DNA of 64,000 nucleotides, taken from positions 248,001 through 312,000 of the forward strand of contig CAJXUA010000001.1 in the NCBI GenBank assembly GCA_913060695.1, written 5' to 3'. Below the pieces are notes generated by a model. The model ran no database searches. It saw only the letters and a program-made list of their open reading frames with translations, and was not told the DNA's origin. Made by a program: the position numbers and the translations under genes. Below are positions 1-7,871 of this stretch, piece by piece. Every line of letters begins with the position of its first letter. Position 1 is the stretch's first letter. The stretch is from an uncultured Gammaproteobacteria bacterium (lineage in GTDB: Bacteria; Pseudomonadota; Gammaproteobacteria; Pseudomonadales; Pseudohongiellaceae).

Positions 1-174
1 CCCCCGAGTGCGCAATATATAAGCCCTTATCATCGCGTGAATGACAGCATAGACGAAGCCTTTTCTAAAGTCGCTGTTATCCAAGTAAGCCTTAGTAAGA
101 GGGCTAGCTGTAGATTTTGCGGATGGAACTAGTTAAGTTGTCCTTACCCGAAATAGTCTCACACGCTGGAGATC
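1..174. other. window edge, no supported gene
   Basis: Frame 1 is open from the first base to a TAG at 130-132 (43 codons), but its composition is not convincingly protein-like and no start is visible. It may be the tail of a gene outside the window. The stretch 133-174 is the leader of the next gene, with CTGGAG a few bases ahead of its ATG. Confidence 0.3.
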
Positions 175-513
175 ATGCTAACACTTTCATCTATCATCTG
201 GACTGCAATTGCCGTCTCTCTCATAAGCTTCTGGTGGCAGGGGGATATGATTAAGACTCTTGCCCTACAGTATCTTGACCAGCATTTTCGTCAACAGGAC
301 CTGCAGCTGTTAGATCAGACTATTGTGCTTAAAGGCGTGTGGCCACGCCGCGGCGATTCTGGTTCTCTGCAACTGCGTAGACGCTATCGGTTCGAATTCA
401 CCTCCACAGGGGAAGAGCGCTATAAGGGCATGATCGAACTAAGTGGGCGTCGGCTGCAGCGCATCGAGCTTGAGCCGCATCTAATGCCAGACACTCAGGA
501 CCGTCTGCACTAG
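175..513 (+). CDS. DUF3301 family protein
   Basis: A 112-residue protein whose middle and end (QLLDQTIVLKG, RRRYRFEFTSTGEERYKG, RLQRIELEPH) match the pattern I know for DUF3301, a small gammaproteobacterial family without assigned function. Residues 4-21 form one hydrophobic segment ending in W-W-Q, so it is probably anchored in the inner membrane by its N-terminus with a small cytoplasmic domain. The length is normal for the family. Its stop overlaps by four bases the stop of the MATE gene on the other strand, so the two genes converge tail to tail. No function can be inferred from context. Confidence 0.8.
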   Translation: MLTLSSIIWTAIAVSLISFWWQGDMIKTLALQYLDQHFRQQDLQLLDQTIVLKGVWPRRGDSGSLQLRRRYRFEFTSTGEERYKGMIELSGRRLQRIELEPHLMPDTQDRLH

Positions 514-1850
514 TTCTGTTCTTTAGCGACCGACGACCTTAGCGCTGGGTAGTAGACGAGCAACGCGAAGGCTCTTGCCACTACGTAAATAATCATCGCC
601 CACCACAGGCCACTTACTCCGTATCGTTCTGCCAGCCACCACCATGCACACAAGAAGACCGCGACCGACATGAATGCGGCATTGCGCATCTGCCCGGTGC
701 GCGAAACGCCTATAAAGATGCCATCGAGTTGGAATGCCCCAAACGAGCAGAAGATGTAGATGGCGGCGAGGAATAGCATGTCGCCGGCGGCCGCGCGCAC
801 CGACTCGAGATCGGTCAGTAGCGCCACGGCATACTCGCCGAACAGCCAAATCAACAGTGCGAGGATCGTCGCGGATACCCCCGCCAAGACGGTGGAGCGT
901 TTGATGGCGAGGTCGAAGTGCAGGCGGTCCCTTGCGCCAACCGCTTTGCCCACCAGGGCCTCGACGACAAAAGCATAGCCATCGAGAAAAAACGCGGCGA
1001 AGGAGATGAGTTGCATCAGAATATGGTTGGCCGCGAGTACCACGCCGCTATAGATAGCGCTCTGATTGATGAAGAAGCTAAACGAGAAGATCATCAGTAA
1101 TGTGCGAATCATGATGTCTGCATTCGCCGCTAGTGTTTTCTTCAGCGCTACAGCATCGAGTATGCGCGCTTTGGGCCAGAAGCTAGCGCCAAGAGTATTG
1201 CGTCTTACCAGCTCGCGATAGATAAGCGTGCCGGCGAAAAGCAGCGCACTCCACTCCGCAATCACGGTGCCAAAGGCAATGCCCTCGACGCCCCATCCCA
1301 GCACGCCAGCGAAGAGCACATCTAGGGTGATGTTCAATCCGTTCATTGCGAGTTGCACAATTAACAGAGCCTTGCTGTTGCCCATGCCTATCAATAAGCC
1401 CATCAAGGCGAAATTGGCCAGTGTGGCAGGCGCGCCCCAGATCCTGATCGAGAAGTATTGCTGCGCCAGAGCTTCCATCTGCTCGCCGCCACTGAGCAGT
1501 GAGAATGCAGTGCTAGAGATTGGCCATTGCAGCAGAATCAGGAGAATGCCGAGCGTACCGCCGAGTAGGAGAGAGCGGCCTAATACCGCTCGCACTTCCT
1601 CTTCATTGCCAGCTCCTACTGCCTGGGCGGTGAACCCCGTAGTGCCCATGCGCAGGAAGCCAAAGCTCCAATACACAAAAGAGAATATCAGCGCGCCAAG
1701 CGCAATCGCACCAAGGTCGGCGACGGTGCCCACATTGCCGATCACAGCGGTATCCACCAATCCCAGCAGGGGAACCGCGGCATTAGCTAAAATAATCGGC
1801 CAAGACTTGCGAAGGATAAAGCCGTAACTGATGGATTCAGTGTTCGTCAT
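510..1850 (-). CDS. MATE family multidrug/Na+ antiporter (DinF-like)
   Basis: A 446-residue polytopic inner-membrane protein with about twelve hydrophobic helices in two similar halves, the standard MATE length. The N-terminus (RKSWPIILANAAVPLLGLVDTAVIG) has the MATE signature of a proline-rich helix 1 followed by DTAVIG, and residues near 65-80 carry the G-F-L-R-M-G-T-T-G-F pattern typical of the DinF branch. Known members export cationic or other toxic compounds in exchange for Na+ or H+; the substrate here cannot be told. It starts at an ATG at 1850 and is a single gene, convergent with the DUF3301 gene and divergent from the glutathione transferase, so the 88-bp spacer at 1851-1938 should hold both promoters. 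Confidence 0.9.
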   Translation of the reverse strand: MTNTESISYGFILRKSWPIILANAAVPLLGLVDTAVIGNVGTVADLGAIALGALIFSFVYWSFGFLRMGTTGFTAQAVGAGNEEEVRAVLGRSLLLGGTLGILLILLQWPISSTAFSLLSGGEQMEALAQQYFSIRIWGAPATLANFALMGLLIGMGNSKALLIVQLAMNGLNITLDVLFAGVLGWGVEGIAFGTVIAEWSALLFAGTLIYRELVRRNTLGASFWPKARILDAVALKKTLAANADIMIRTLLMIFSFSFFINQSAIYSGVVLAANHILMQLISFAAFFLDGYAFVVEALVGKAVGARDRLHFDLAIKRSTVLAGVSATILALLIWLFGEYAVALLTDLESVRAAAGDMLFLAAIYIFCSFGAFQLDGIFIGVSRTGQMRNAAFMSVAVFLCAWWWLAERYGVSGLWWAMIIYVVARAFALLVYYPALRSSVAKEQN

Positions 1851-1938
1851 AGTTAAGAGCGGTTAGAGGGAAAACAGTGAACTGTAGCCTATGCACTGCT
1901 AACATGCGAACGCGAACTAAATTGGAGAAACGAGAGCA

Positions 1939-2556
1939 ATGATCAAATTACATCACCTGCGTATTGGACGTTCTATATTTACTGTATGGCAGCTCGAAGA
2001 GCTAGGCGCAGAGTATGATTTGGAGGTTTACATTCGTGATCCCAAAACCATGCGGGCCCCGGAATCGCTGCAGGCAGTTCATCCCCTTGGAAAATCGCCG
2101 GTCATTGATGATGAAGGACTAATTCTCTCGGAATCTAGCGCTATAACAAGCTATCTATTAGAGAAGTTCGATACAGATAACCGCTTTGCGCCACCACGCT
2201 CTGAAATTGCGGACTGGGCGAAGTTTACACAGTGGTTGCACTATCCCGAGGGCTCCGTATTTTTGCCCTTGCTCGTGAAAATGTTGCTCATGCGCTCGGA
2301 TCAAGCACACGCCACTTTCGAGGGCTATAGCCAGAAGGAGATCCCGCTGCATTTCGAGTACATTGCGAACCAGCTCGGAGACTCACCCTATATCCTAGGC
2401 AATGACTTCACCGCCGCCGACTTTGGCGTAACTTATGTCGTCTCGCTCGCCGAGCGTCTCGGGCAGCTTAAGTCTTGGCCCACCCTGCAAGCCTACCTCG
2501 CTCGCAATCTGGCTAGGCCCGCGTATGTGCGTGCACTAGAGCGTGCCGTAGAGTAG
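1939..2556 (+). CDS. glutathione S-transferase family protein
   Basis: 205 residues, normal cytosolic GST length. The N-terminal thioredoxin-like half contains the conserved L-G-K-S-P-V-I-D turn (cis-proline, about residues 56-63) and E-S-S-A-I (about 70-74), the glutathione gamma-glutamyl binding motif. The C-terminal helical half has the N-capping motif F-T-A-A-D-F (about residues 154-160). No obvious catalytic Tyr near the start; R-S-I-F at about 11-14 suggests a Ser-type or beta-like active site, which is inference. Start is ATG with GGAGAAACGAGAGCA ahead of it. Probably detoxification; substrate unknown. Confidence 0.9.
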   Translation: MIKLHHLRIGRSIFTVWQLEELGAEYDLEVYIRDPKTMRAPESLQAVHPLGKSPVIDDEGLILSESSAITSYLLEKFDTDNRFAPPRSEIADWAKFTQWLHYPEGSVFLPLLVKMLLMRSDQAHATFEGYSQKEIPLHFEYIANQLGDSPYILGNDFTAADFGVTYVVSLAERLGQLKSWPTLQAYLARNLARPAYVRALERAVE

Positions 2557-2608
2557 GGTCACGGCGACGGCCGCTTTAATCGGCTAACAGGAACTGGAGT
2601 AAGCGCTT

Positions 2609-3184
2609 TTGTCGAAGTTCGAATTCATAATGATGTTTGTCTCCGTTGTGGTCGCTTTCGCCATGGCGGAGTTGCTGATGGGCTGGGGCAAGATCATCCG
2701 AGCACGCAGTCGCGTCAAGCACCCCTGGCTACTAGCTGGCTGGTCGTTCTGGCTGTTGATTATTATCACCTACCACTACTTAGGGTTCTGGGAGTATCAG
2801 GCTTACAACTTCACTAAAGTAGCGCCCATGGTGTTATTCCTGGCGGCGCCGGTAATGATGGTGCTGCTGACCTTCGTGCTAACTCCAGACCTGCGTTACT
2901 ACCAGAAGATGGATCTTGAGGAGCATTATTTCGAGACTAAGAACTGGTTTTTCTGCATGGTGATCATCTTCCTAATTCTGTCGCGAGCATCAGACCCATT
3001 GCTGCCCGATTTTGCTGAGACCTGGATGGGCCGCTCGGCGGGCACATTGCTTGTCACCCTGTCGGTTATCTGGCTACTGTTTACCAATAATCGAGCCGTA
3101 CATTACGCACTTATGTGGTTCAACCTAGCCTACCTGATTCTGGTAGCGAGCTTCATCCCAGTGACCGGCATGACCGCCTTCTGA
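2609..3184 (+). CDS. six-TM membrane protein of unknown function
   Basis: 191 residues with six clear hydrophobic segments (about 5-25, 36-55, 68-90, 112-127, 143-160, 165-185) and short polar loops, so an integral inner-membrane protein. I do not recognise a family. The start is a TTG with GGAG 11 bases upstream; no in-frame ATG exists before the first helix except codon 8, which would cut into it. The stop TGA at 3182-3184 is followed directly by the 62-bp inverted-repeat element at 3185-3246. Confidence 0.65.
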   Translation: MSKFEFIMMFVSVVVAFAMAELLMGWGKIIRARSRVKHPWLLAGWSFWLLIIITYHYLGFWEYQAYNFTKVAPMVLFLAAPVMMVLLTFVLTPDLRYYQKMDLEEHYFETKNWFFCMVIIFLILSRASDPLLPDFAETWMGRSAGTLLVTLSVIWLLFTNNRAVHYALMWFNLAYLILVASFIPVTGMTAF

Positions 3185-3246
3185 TCAAAGGGGTCAGAGT
3201 AATTTGATTTATATTTTTCTGCCCAATTGAGCGGTCTGCCCCTTGA
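3185..3246. repeat. 62-bp element with terminal inverted repeats (GGGGTCAGA type)
   Basis: The ends TCAAAGGGGTCAGA (3185-3198) and TCTGCCCCTTGA (3235-3246) are near-perfect inverted repeats, with one unpaired base in each of two places. The core GGGGTCAGAGTAA recurs, as GGGGTCAGTGTAA, at 21791 and 24697. This motif is familiar from small non-autonomous elements in proteobacteria, often linked to REP-associated transposases; no transposase is present in this window. Confidence 0.6.
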
Positions 3247-3272
3247 TTGTAAGGCTTCACGAGGAACCCTCC

Positions 3273-3917
3273 ATGAGCGACAAGATTAAGCTGGATATCA
3301 TATCCGACGTGGTGTGCCCCTGGTGCATCGTTGGTTACAAGCACTTAGAGGCCGCCATCAATGAGCTAGGCCTGCAAGACAGGGTGGAGATCGAATGGCA
3401 ACCCTTCGAGCTGAACTCCGACATGCCGCCGGAAGGCGAAGAGCTGCGCGCCCACGTGTTGCGCAAATACGGCGCCCAGCGCGAAGACAGCGATAAAGCC
3501 CGAGCCCACATTAGTGCCCTCGGGGCAGAATATGGGTTCGAGTTCGACTACTTCGACGGAATGAAGATAGTGAACACCCGCGACGCCCATGTATTGCTGG
3601 ATTACGCTCACGAGCAAGGCTTGCAGAATCAGCTAAAGCAACGCCTGTTTGCGGCTTTCTTTACGGAGCATAAAGATGTCTCTGATCGCGCCGTTCTGCT
3701 GGCAGAGGCGCAAAACCTAGGCCTAGATACTGCCGCTGCGACATTAGCCTTAGATGACAGCGAGCGCCGCAGCCGCGTGGTGAGCCAAGAGCAGCAATGG
3801 CAGCGACAGGGCGTCTCGGGGGTGCCAACGGTAATCTTCAACCGCCGTAGCGCTATGACTGGTGCGCAACCCCAAGCCACATACAAAGAAGTGTTGCAGG
3901 AGTTGGCTGGGCTGTAA
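3273..3917 (+). CDS. DsbA family oxidoreductase (FrnE-like)
   Basis: 214 residues from the ATG at 3273, which has GAGGAA six bases upstream; an upstream TTG at 3243 lies inside the repeat element and is not used. The protein begins directly with the thioredoxin strand K-L-D-I-I-S-D-V-V and the active-site motif C-P-W-C (about residues 16-19). The cis-proline loop is G-V-S-G-V-P-T-V (about 185-192). There is no signal peptide, so it acts in the cytoplasm, as expected for the FrnE/DSBA-like group (2-hydroxychromene isomerase relatives). Probable disulfide or glutathione-dependent redox enzyme; the physiological substrate is unknown. Confidence 0.9.
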   Translation: MSDKIKLDIISDVVCPWCIVGYKHLEAAINELGLQDRVEIEWQPFELNSDMPPEGEELRAHVLRKYGAQREDSDKARAHISALGAEYGFEFDYFDGMKIVNTRDAHVLLDYAHEQGLQNQLKQRLFAAFFTEHKDVSDRAVLLAEAQNLGLDTAAATLALDDSERRSRVVSQEQQWQRQGVSGVPTVIFNRRSAMTGAQPQATYKEVLQELAGL

Positions 3918-4021
3918 TCAGTAAGTTCAACGCAAGTTTAGTCCTTACTTTACTTCCTTATTGTCGAGGGCGTAGTATCTAATACCACGAAACTCGTGGT
4001 TTTTCGATCAAGGAGTAGAGA

Positions 4022-4954
4022 ATGATTCGCAAAATTCTATTGCCGATTATTGTAACTGCACTCGCCCCATCAGCATTCGCGGACACGGAATTCGAAGATA
4101 GTGTCCCGCTAGACCTCGTCAAAGCCTTAGTTGGCAATACCCCTTATGGCGAGTCTAGAATCTTCTCCGACTTGGCCAGCAGCTTTCCCCGCCTTGATAT
4201 CCCAAACGACCTAGAGCTAATGGGTAGTATCGAGCGCGGCTTTGGCGTGGCGGCGGTTTACCGCACTGAACTTTCAGTCAATCGAACCGAAGCAGTGCTG
4301 CACGATGCGTTTCTACAAGCTGAGTATATAGAGTTCGAATTGCCTAGCTTGGCAAGTTCGGAAAATGGCTTTGTAAGCGCATTGGTGAATGCGCCTTTTC
4401 GGTATAAGCGTTATTGCCATGATAGTTTTGGCTTCCTCACATCTACCTTCAATTCAAGCGCTCAGAACGCGGTTGTAACTCTTTCGTCCACTCCCCCTAA
4501 TGATAACCGTAGCTGCGCAGATCAACTGGCAGAGCAGCAGCAACAACTGGGGCGAAGGGTTGGCGGTCCGGCTGGACTTCAGCAATATTTGCCAAGGATG
4601 GAGCTGCCAGTAACGGAGGTTCGAAGATCTGGACCCTACTTTGGGTTGGGTGGAATGTCAGGCTCCAGTAACTCAATCGAAGTTAAAGCGAACGTAAACG
4701 TAGATTTGAACATCGACGCGTTGTTTGACCACTTCGCAGGGCAAATTGTGACACAGGGCTGGGTGCTTGATACTCGAAATATGGGCACTTCTAGTGCAAT
4801 AGGGAATTGGACGCGCAGTCCCGAGCCGGGCACAGACCTTATTGGAACCCTCACGATTCTAAAGACTGGCGACGAGTCGTTTGAGTTGAAGTTTCAATTG
4901 ACCTCGACTGGCGCCAATAACAACTCCGGGCAGCAGTTTTTTCGTGGTATTTGA
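4022..4954 (+). CDS. secreted or periplasmic protein of unknown function
   Basis: 310 residues with a classic signal peptide (charged M-I-R-K, hydrophobic core, A-F-A cleavage site at about residue 20). The mature protein shows no motif I know. Two short cysteine-containing areas (around residues 138 and 166) could form a disulfide. The last 80 residues (hydrophobic alternation with F-D-H-F, W-V-L-D, W-T-R-S, L-K-F-Q-L) look like an alpha/beta domain built on a V-D-L-N-I-D-A-L helix. AAGGAGTAGAG lies just ahead of the ATG, so the start is firm. It is a single gene between the DsbA gene and the regulator. Confidence 0.7.
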   Translation: MIRKILLPIIVTALAPSAFADTEFEDSVPLDLVKALVGNTPYGESRIFSDLASSFPRLDIPNDLELMGSIERGFGVAAVYRTELSVNRTEAVLHDAFLQAEYIEFELPSLASSENGFVSALVNAPFRYKRYCHDSFGFLTSTFNSSAQNAVVTLSSTPPNDNRSCADQLAEQQQQLGRRVGGPAGLQQYLPRMELPVTEVRRSGPYFGLGGMSGSSNSIEVKANVNVDLNIDALFDHFAGQIVTQGWVLDTRNMGTSSAIGNWTRSPEPGTDLIGTLTILKTGDESFELKFQLTSTGANNNSGQQFFRGI

Positions 4955-5298
4955 GATTCGTTGAGACCGTCCGCAGAGTGAACGAAAAAGTCAGTTAACT
5001 GCGTCTTTAATATAGACCTAGAGCGGGTTTGATAGAGTTGTCTTGTTACGGTTAGCGAAAAGCATAGAAAGTGTGGCGGCGCGTGCTATGTATGCAGTCC
5101 GATCATTGTGTCTAAGTGTAACGCGGCTGCTGAAATAGCTACCGAAATTGTCCTTAAAACCTACTTTTTTCAAATTAATTAGGACTTGGTTTTAGATTTA
5201 GGTAATTTATACAAAGACTTGTTCGGTGGCTGGGGGGCGTCGAAGAAAAACAGTTATTTGAGAGTCCGCTCCCAATACTAATAATAAGGTTGGACGCC
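4955..5298. other. intergenic region, no gene seen
   Basis: 344 bases without a credible reading frame. It must hold the promoter of the CadC-like regulator; the final bases ATAAGG (5284-5289) are its ribosome binding site. I see no strong terminator hairpin after the upstream gene. Confidence 0.5.
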
Positions 5299-7362
5299 AT
5301 GTTACCCAAAGATAGCAATAGGACAGACAATTCCACTGAACCCATACCAGTATTGAGATTGCTCGATTGGCTAGTGGATGGTGACACCTGTACGCTGAAG
5401 CACCGAATTTCGAAAAAAGTAGTCAATATCACTCCGCGAGGGATGGAGGTATTGATGTACCTCATCAATCACCCCGCACGGGTAGTCAGCGCCAATGAGT
5501 TGCTCGATCTGTTTTGGAGTCGTTCTGTTCAAGCTGACCATGCTGTCCACAAAATAATAGCGGAGTTGCGTTCCGCGCTACAAGATAAACCTTGCCACCC
5601 CTTCTACATTAAAACCTACCCAAAGCGTGGCTATGCATTGATTGCGAAGCCCCAGTACATAACCCCAGTTATAGAATCTCGTACCGAATCTCCAACTACG
5701 CAAGAAAAAGGCTATTTCGCCAAGTATTTTGCCGCAACATCTGCCCTTGTATGTTCCACGGTGGCTGCCTTCCTGCTGGGTATGTTCTATTTCCCAGCTA
5801 CCGAACCTGGAGACGCGATTCAAAAGAAGCTACTAGTGCTTCCCTTTGAATCCGTCAACGTAGAGCAGGGTGAGCTGTATTTATCGAACCAAATGCTAGG
5901 AAGCCTCGTCTCCCAGTTGTCTAGGCTTCCGAATGCCCAGATTATGGTGGTTCAGGGGGAGCTAAGTGAACATCAAAATACCGATTACGTACTCGCAGGT
6001 AATATTCAGCAGGACAATAGTCAGTATCGTGTACAAGTGAATCTTAGCGATGCAAGAAGTGATGCAATTCTATTCTCAGACCGATTCACTCTCTCGTCTG
6101 GTGGCATTTTTGAGATCCAGGACGAAATGGTCCAACACGTCGCATCGGCGCTACGCATTTTTCTCGATGACAATCTTCGCCGTAGTATGCTGGATTGGGG
6201 TACGGCCAGTACGCAGGCATACGATGCGTTCGTCAAGGCCGAACACTTTGCGAAAGAATCCAATCACGTTAGCTTCAGAGCGTCGATAGAAAACTACCAA
6301 CTCGCTATTGAGCAGGATCCGGATTTTACGAACGCTTATCTTGGCTTAGCCACAGTAGCCACTAAAATGGCTTTATATAGCCTTTCGGAAACAAACTTGG
6401 AAATGCGTGAGTTAGTAAACTTTGCCTTGCGTGAACTACTGCGGCTAGACCCGAACTCACAAAGTACAATAGCAACGCAACTGCTTGCGCTGCGTGTCGA
6501 AGGCAATAATCACCATCTAATCGAGGAAAGATTGCGTGAGCTGATTCTGGCGGGTAATCCTCCAAGCTTCTCAATGTCGCTATATTCAACTTTGCTGCAC
6601 AGCTCCAAACTATTTCAAGAAGCTGCGCAATTCTTAGTGAAAATTCCGAATGAAGTGGCATTTAAGGTCTCGCCAGATTCAACTTGGGATTACCGAAGTT
6701 ATGTGGAGACACCGGAAAGCCTAATTTCAATTAAGAAAAGAGAACTACTGGAACGTCCCGATCATCTTGGTGTTTTAGCGGCGTTATCTCGGAGTTACGC
6801 ATTCACTGGGAATCTAGAGAAAGCAAACTTCTATCTAGAAAGAATGTTCAAACTGGATGCGGAAGGGCCCTTCACGATGTTCACTCAAGTGATTGTAAGT
6901 GCGCTTTATTGTAGCTCTTTTCCAGAGGGCGATACTTTCGAAGCAGTGAACTCAAACAATCCGGATTTCAATTTCAGCCTTGGTGCAAAACAATTTATTC
7001 TTGGGAATGTCAATGGCGGCATTGAGAGGTGGAGTAATCTTAATCCATCGGAGACGCGGCTCTTGTTTAGTTGGCTCAGCAACGTTGAGCCATTTTTTCC
7101 CAATGAAGTTCTACAGGATCTTCGTTATGGGAATTTGCTTGAAAGCCTAGGTATTGGAAAAAGCTGGCAACGACAATTAATGCAAGGTGTCAGTGAAATG
7201 TCGAACATCACTGGTGTCGCACTGCACGAGCAATCAAAGTCAGCTTTCATTTCGAATAATAGGCTTGTCCACAACAATTTATGGGGTCAAAGCGTGAGTG
7301 ATAGTCCAAATAGCTTCCCCAGTCCCTCATTAGCCTGCAGTAGTTTGTCTTCAAATTCTTAA
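5299..7362 (+). CDS. CadC-like transmembrane transcriptional regulator with TPR-like C-terminal region
   Basis: 687 residues from the ATG at 5299 (ATAAGG nine bases upstream; an in-frame TTG at 5290 is too close to it). Residues about 17-115 are an OmpR/PhoB-type winged helix: N-I-T-P-R-G-M-E-V-L, H-P-A-R-V-V-S, the recognition helix region A-V-H-K-I-I-A-E-L-R and the wing motif Y-I-K-T-Y-P-K-R-G-Y. One membrane helix follows at about 150-172, and the remaining 500 residues are periplasmic, helical, with TPR-like repeats and an early FlgO/adenylate-cyclase-like beta section. No phosphoreceiver domain is present, so signalling is through the membrane as in CadC/ToxR. Position just ahead of two TonB receptors suggests it controls them; this is inference. 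Confidence 0.85.
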   Translation: MLPKDSNRTDNSTEPIPVLRLLDWLVDGDTCTLKHRISKKVVNITPRGMEVLMYLINHPARVVSANELLDLFWSRSVQADHAVHKIIAELRSALQDKPCHPFYIKTYPKRGYALIAKPQYITPVIESRTESPTTQEKGYFAKYFAATSALVCSTVAAFLLGMFYFPATEPGDAIQKKLLVLPFESVNVEQGELYLSNQMLGSLVSQLSRLPNAQIMVVQGELSEHQNTDYVLAGNIQQDNSQYRVQVNLSDARSDAILFSDRFTLSSGGIFEIQDEMVQHVASALRIFLDDNLRRSMLDWGTASTQAYDAFVKAEHFAKESNHVSFRASIENYQLAIEQDPDFTNAYLGLATVATKMALYSLSETNLEMRELVNFALRELLRLDPNSQSTIATQLLALRVEGNNHHLIEERLRELILAGNPPSFSMSLYSTLLHSSKLFQEAAQFLVKIPNEVAFKVSPDSTWDYRSYVETPESLISIKKRELLERPDHLGVLAALSRSYAFTGNLEKANFYLERMFKLDAEGPFTMFTQVIVSALYCSSFPEGDTFEAVNSNNPDFNFSLGAKQFILGNVNGGIERWSNLNPSETRLLFSWLSNVEPFFPNEVLQDLRYGNLLESLGIGKSWQRQLMQGVSEMSNITGVALHEQSKSAFISNNRLVHNNLWGQSVSDSPNSFPSPSLACSSLSSNS

Positions 7363-7871
7363 TTAACTCTAGAATCTCCCTATAACACCTTCTCTAACTT
7401 TCGCATTCATCGAAGTGGGTTAATGCTATAGCGAATCAATGCGCTAGGTATCTAGCGAGGAGGTATTTTGAACATTTTTGGGAGGAATTGATGTGGTATC
7501 TCAAGCACTCTTGTTTCGTCCTCGTGATAATTCCATTTAGGAATTTGTTCTATCACAGGTGCGAGAGGGGATCATGTGGGTGGTCCTTTATCGCGACACA
7601 CTTGTACATAGGTTTGTTGAAGTTAGGTGCTAGGTCCTACATTTAGCAGTCTGGTACAAGGCTACACTCTGAATTGTTCTCTCCTTTTCAATCAGAGCAA
7701 TAAACAGGTGGAGGAGGAATTCTCCATCTGTTTATTTCCAACCACATCACTAAGCAATTCACTTATCTCGTGGAGGTCGAGAAGCGAGCGAGATTGATGT
7801 CAATTTGCCGTCATTTCTATTGCGATTGTTCTTCTATACCAATAATTAGAAACTTGGGAGTAACTCAGAAA
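7363..7871. other. intergenic leader region upstream of the first TonB receptor
   Basis: About 500 bases without a gene. An in-frame extension of the receptor reading frame to 7770 exists but has no similarity to the second receptor and no signal peptide, so I treat it as untranslated leader. It contains the hairpin at 7702-7733. Confidence 0.55.
7702..7733 (+). terminator. 12-bp stem-loop between regulator and TonB receptor
   Basis: AAACAGGTGGAG (7702-7713) pairs with CTCCATCTGTTT (7722-7733) with one G-U pair and an 8-base loop. It is followed by ATTTCC rather than a long T tract, so it could be the terminator of the regulator gene or a leader structure about 140 bases ahead of the receptor start. 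Confidence 0.5.

Noticed and set aside
7770-7871. 34-codon extension of the first TonB receptor
   Set aside because: Would hide the signal peptide; the paralogue starts at the equivalent of 7872.
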